Part shown: piece after piece, positions 5,390 to 5,479 of the stretch
How positions within the stretch are numbered: the stretch's first letter is position 1
Layout of the letters: each line of letters opens with the position of its first letter
Source of the DNA: Methanosarcinales archaeon
GTDB taxonomy: Archaea; Halobacteriota; Methanosarcinia; Methanosarcinales; Methanogasteraceae
Length of the DNA: 5,479 nucleotides
Assembly (NCBI GenBank): GCA_003661105.1
Contig: QMVM01000147.1
Location: forward strand, 1 to 5,479
Direction: 5' to 3'
Translations under genes and position numbers: made by a program
The notes under the pieces: generated by a model
Told to the model about the DNA's origin: nothing
The model's input: the letters and a program-made list of their open reading frames with translations, nothing else
The model's database searches: none

Positions 5390-5479
5390 TCAAGTGCAAC
5401 GTTTACCCATGTTCAGTTCTGCTGCCTGCACACCTCTCTTTGCGATGGTCTCTATGATCTTAAACAATGAAGTCAAATA
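5390..5479 (-). CDS. C-terminal end of an unidentified convergent gene entering from the right edge
   Basis: On the minus strand the frame is open from the window edge for 29 codons, then stops at TGA (5390-5392). The peptide (SLFKIIETIAKRGVQAAELN and a few more residues) is plausible as an amphipathic helix, and its codons (ATC, GCA, GAG, AAG, AAC) match those used in the HdrA gene. The plus-strand frames here give Cys/Leu/Ser-rich peptides with no family look. Just past the stop, the neighbouring minus-strand frame carries on in similar style (V-A-L-E-T-A-H-K-A-L-E-P-R-F onward) to a TAA at 5323-5325, so a one-base frameshift is possible. I do not recognise the family and the piece is too short to name. 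Confidence 0.4.
   Translation of the reverse strand, partial: YLTSLFKIIETIAKRGVQAAELNMGKRCT

Noticed and set aside
5236..5470. Two overlapping plus-strand open frames of about 70 codons after HdrA
   Set aside because: Both begin inside the HdrA 3' end or at its stop, have no ribosome binding site, and give low-credibility Cys/Ser/Leu-rich peptides; the minus strand fits better.
1..5479. CRISPR arrays, tRNA or rRNA genes, insertion sequences
   Set aside because: No regularly spaced repeats, cloverleaf-like segments, transposase motifs or terminal inverted repeats were seen. The N-rich repeats in the second gene are protein beta-helix rungs.

Overview
The window looks like a chromosomal segment from an anaerobic archaeon. 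The strongest pointer is a HdrA-type heterodisulfide reductase subunit fused to an MvhD/FlpD domain. Supporting pointers are NosD-like surface protein architecture, archaeal dockerins, and a T-tract terminator and TATA-type promoter of archaeal style. Methanogens, anaerobic methane or alkane oxidisers (ANME-1/Methanophagales, Syntrophoarchaeum-like) and Archaeoglobus-like lineages all fit. The sequence alone does not let me choose between them, and no rRNA or other marker gene is present.

Layout. Positions 1-2804 hold two plus-strand genes in a tight operon, with only 2 nt between stop and start. Both encode secreted proteins with a signal peptide, a large extracellular domain and a C-terminal type-I-like dockerin. 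The first carries an SGNH-esterase-like domain of uncertain family (its 5' end may lie outside the window). The second carries a NosD-like right-handed beta-helix. The two dockerins are close relatives and share four cysteines at matching places. A strong hairpin plus T7 tract (2804-2835) ends this operon. A gene-free stretch of about 100 bases follows, with a small perfect hairpin and an inverted repeat that brackets a TATA-like element.

Positions 2940-5258 encode the 772-residue HdrA-MvhD fusion, an FAD and multi-[Fe-S] electron-transfer (probably electron-bifurcating) protein of the cytoplasm. No hdrB or hdrC follows within the remaining 221 bases. That tail instead shows what looks like the C-terminal end of a convergent minus-strand gene that enters from the right edge and may be frameshifted.

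How the parts work together. The two secreted proteins would be exported together and docked onto a cohesin-bearing scaffold encoded elsewhere, an archaeal cellulosome-like surface assembly. The HdrA-MvhD gene has its own promoter region and belongs to energy metabolism; nothing visible links it functionally to the secreted pair.
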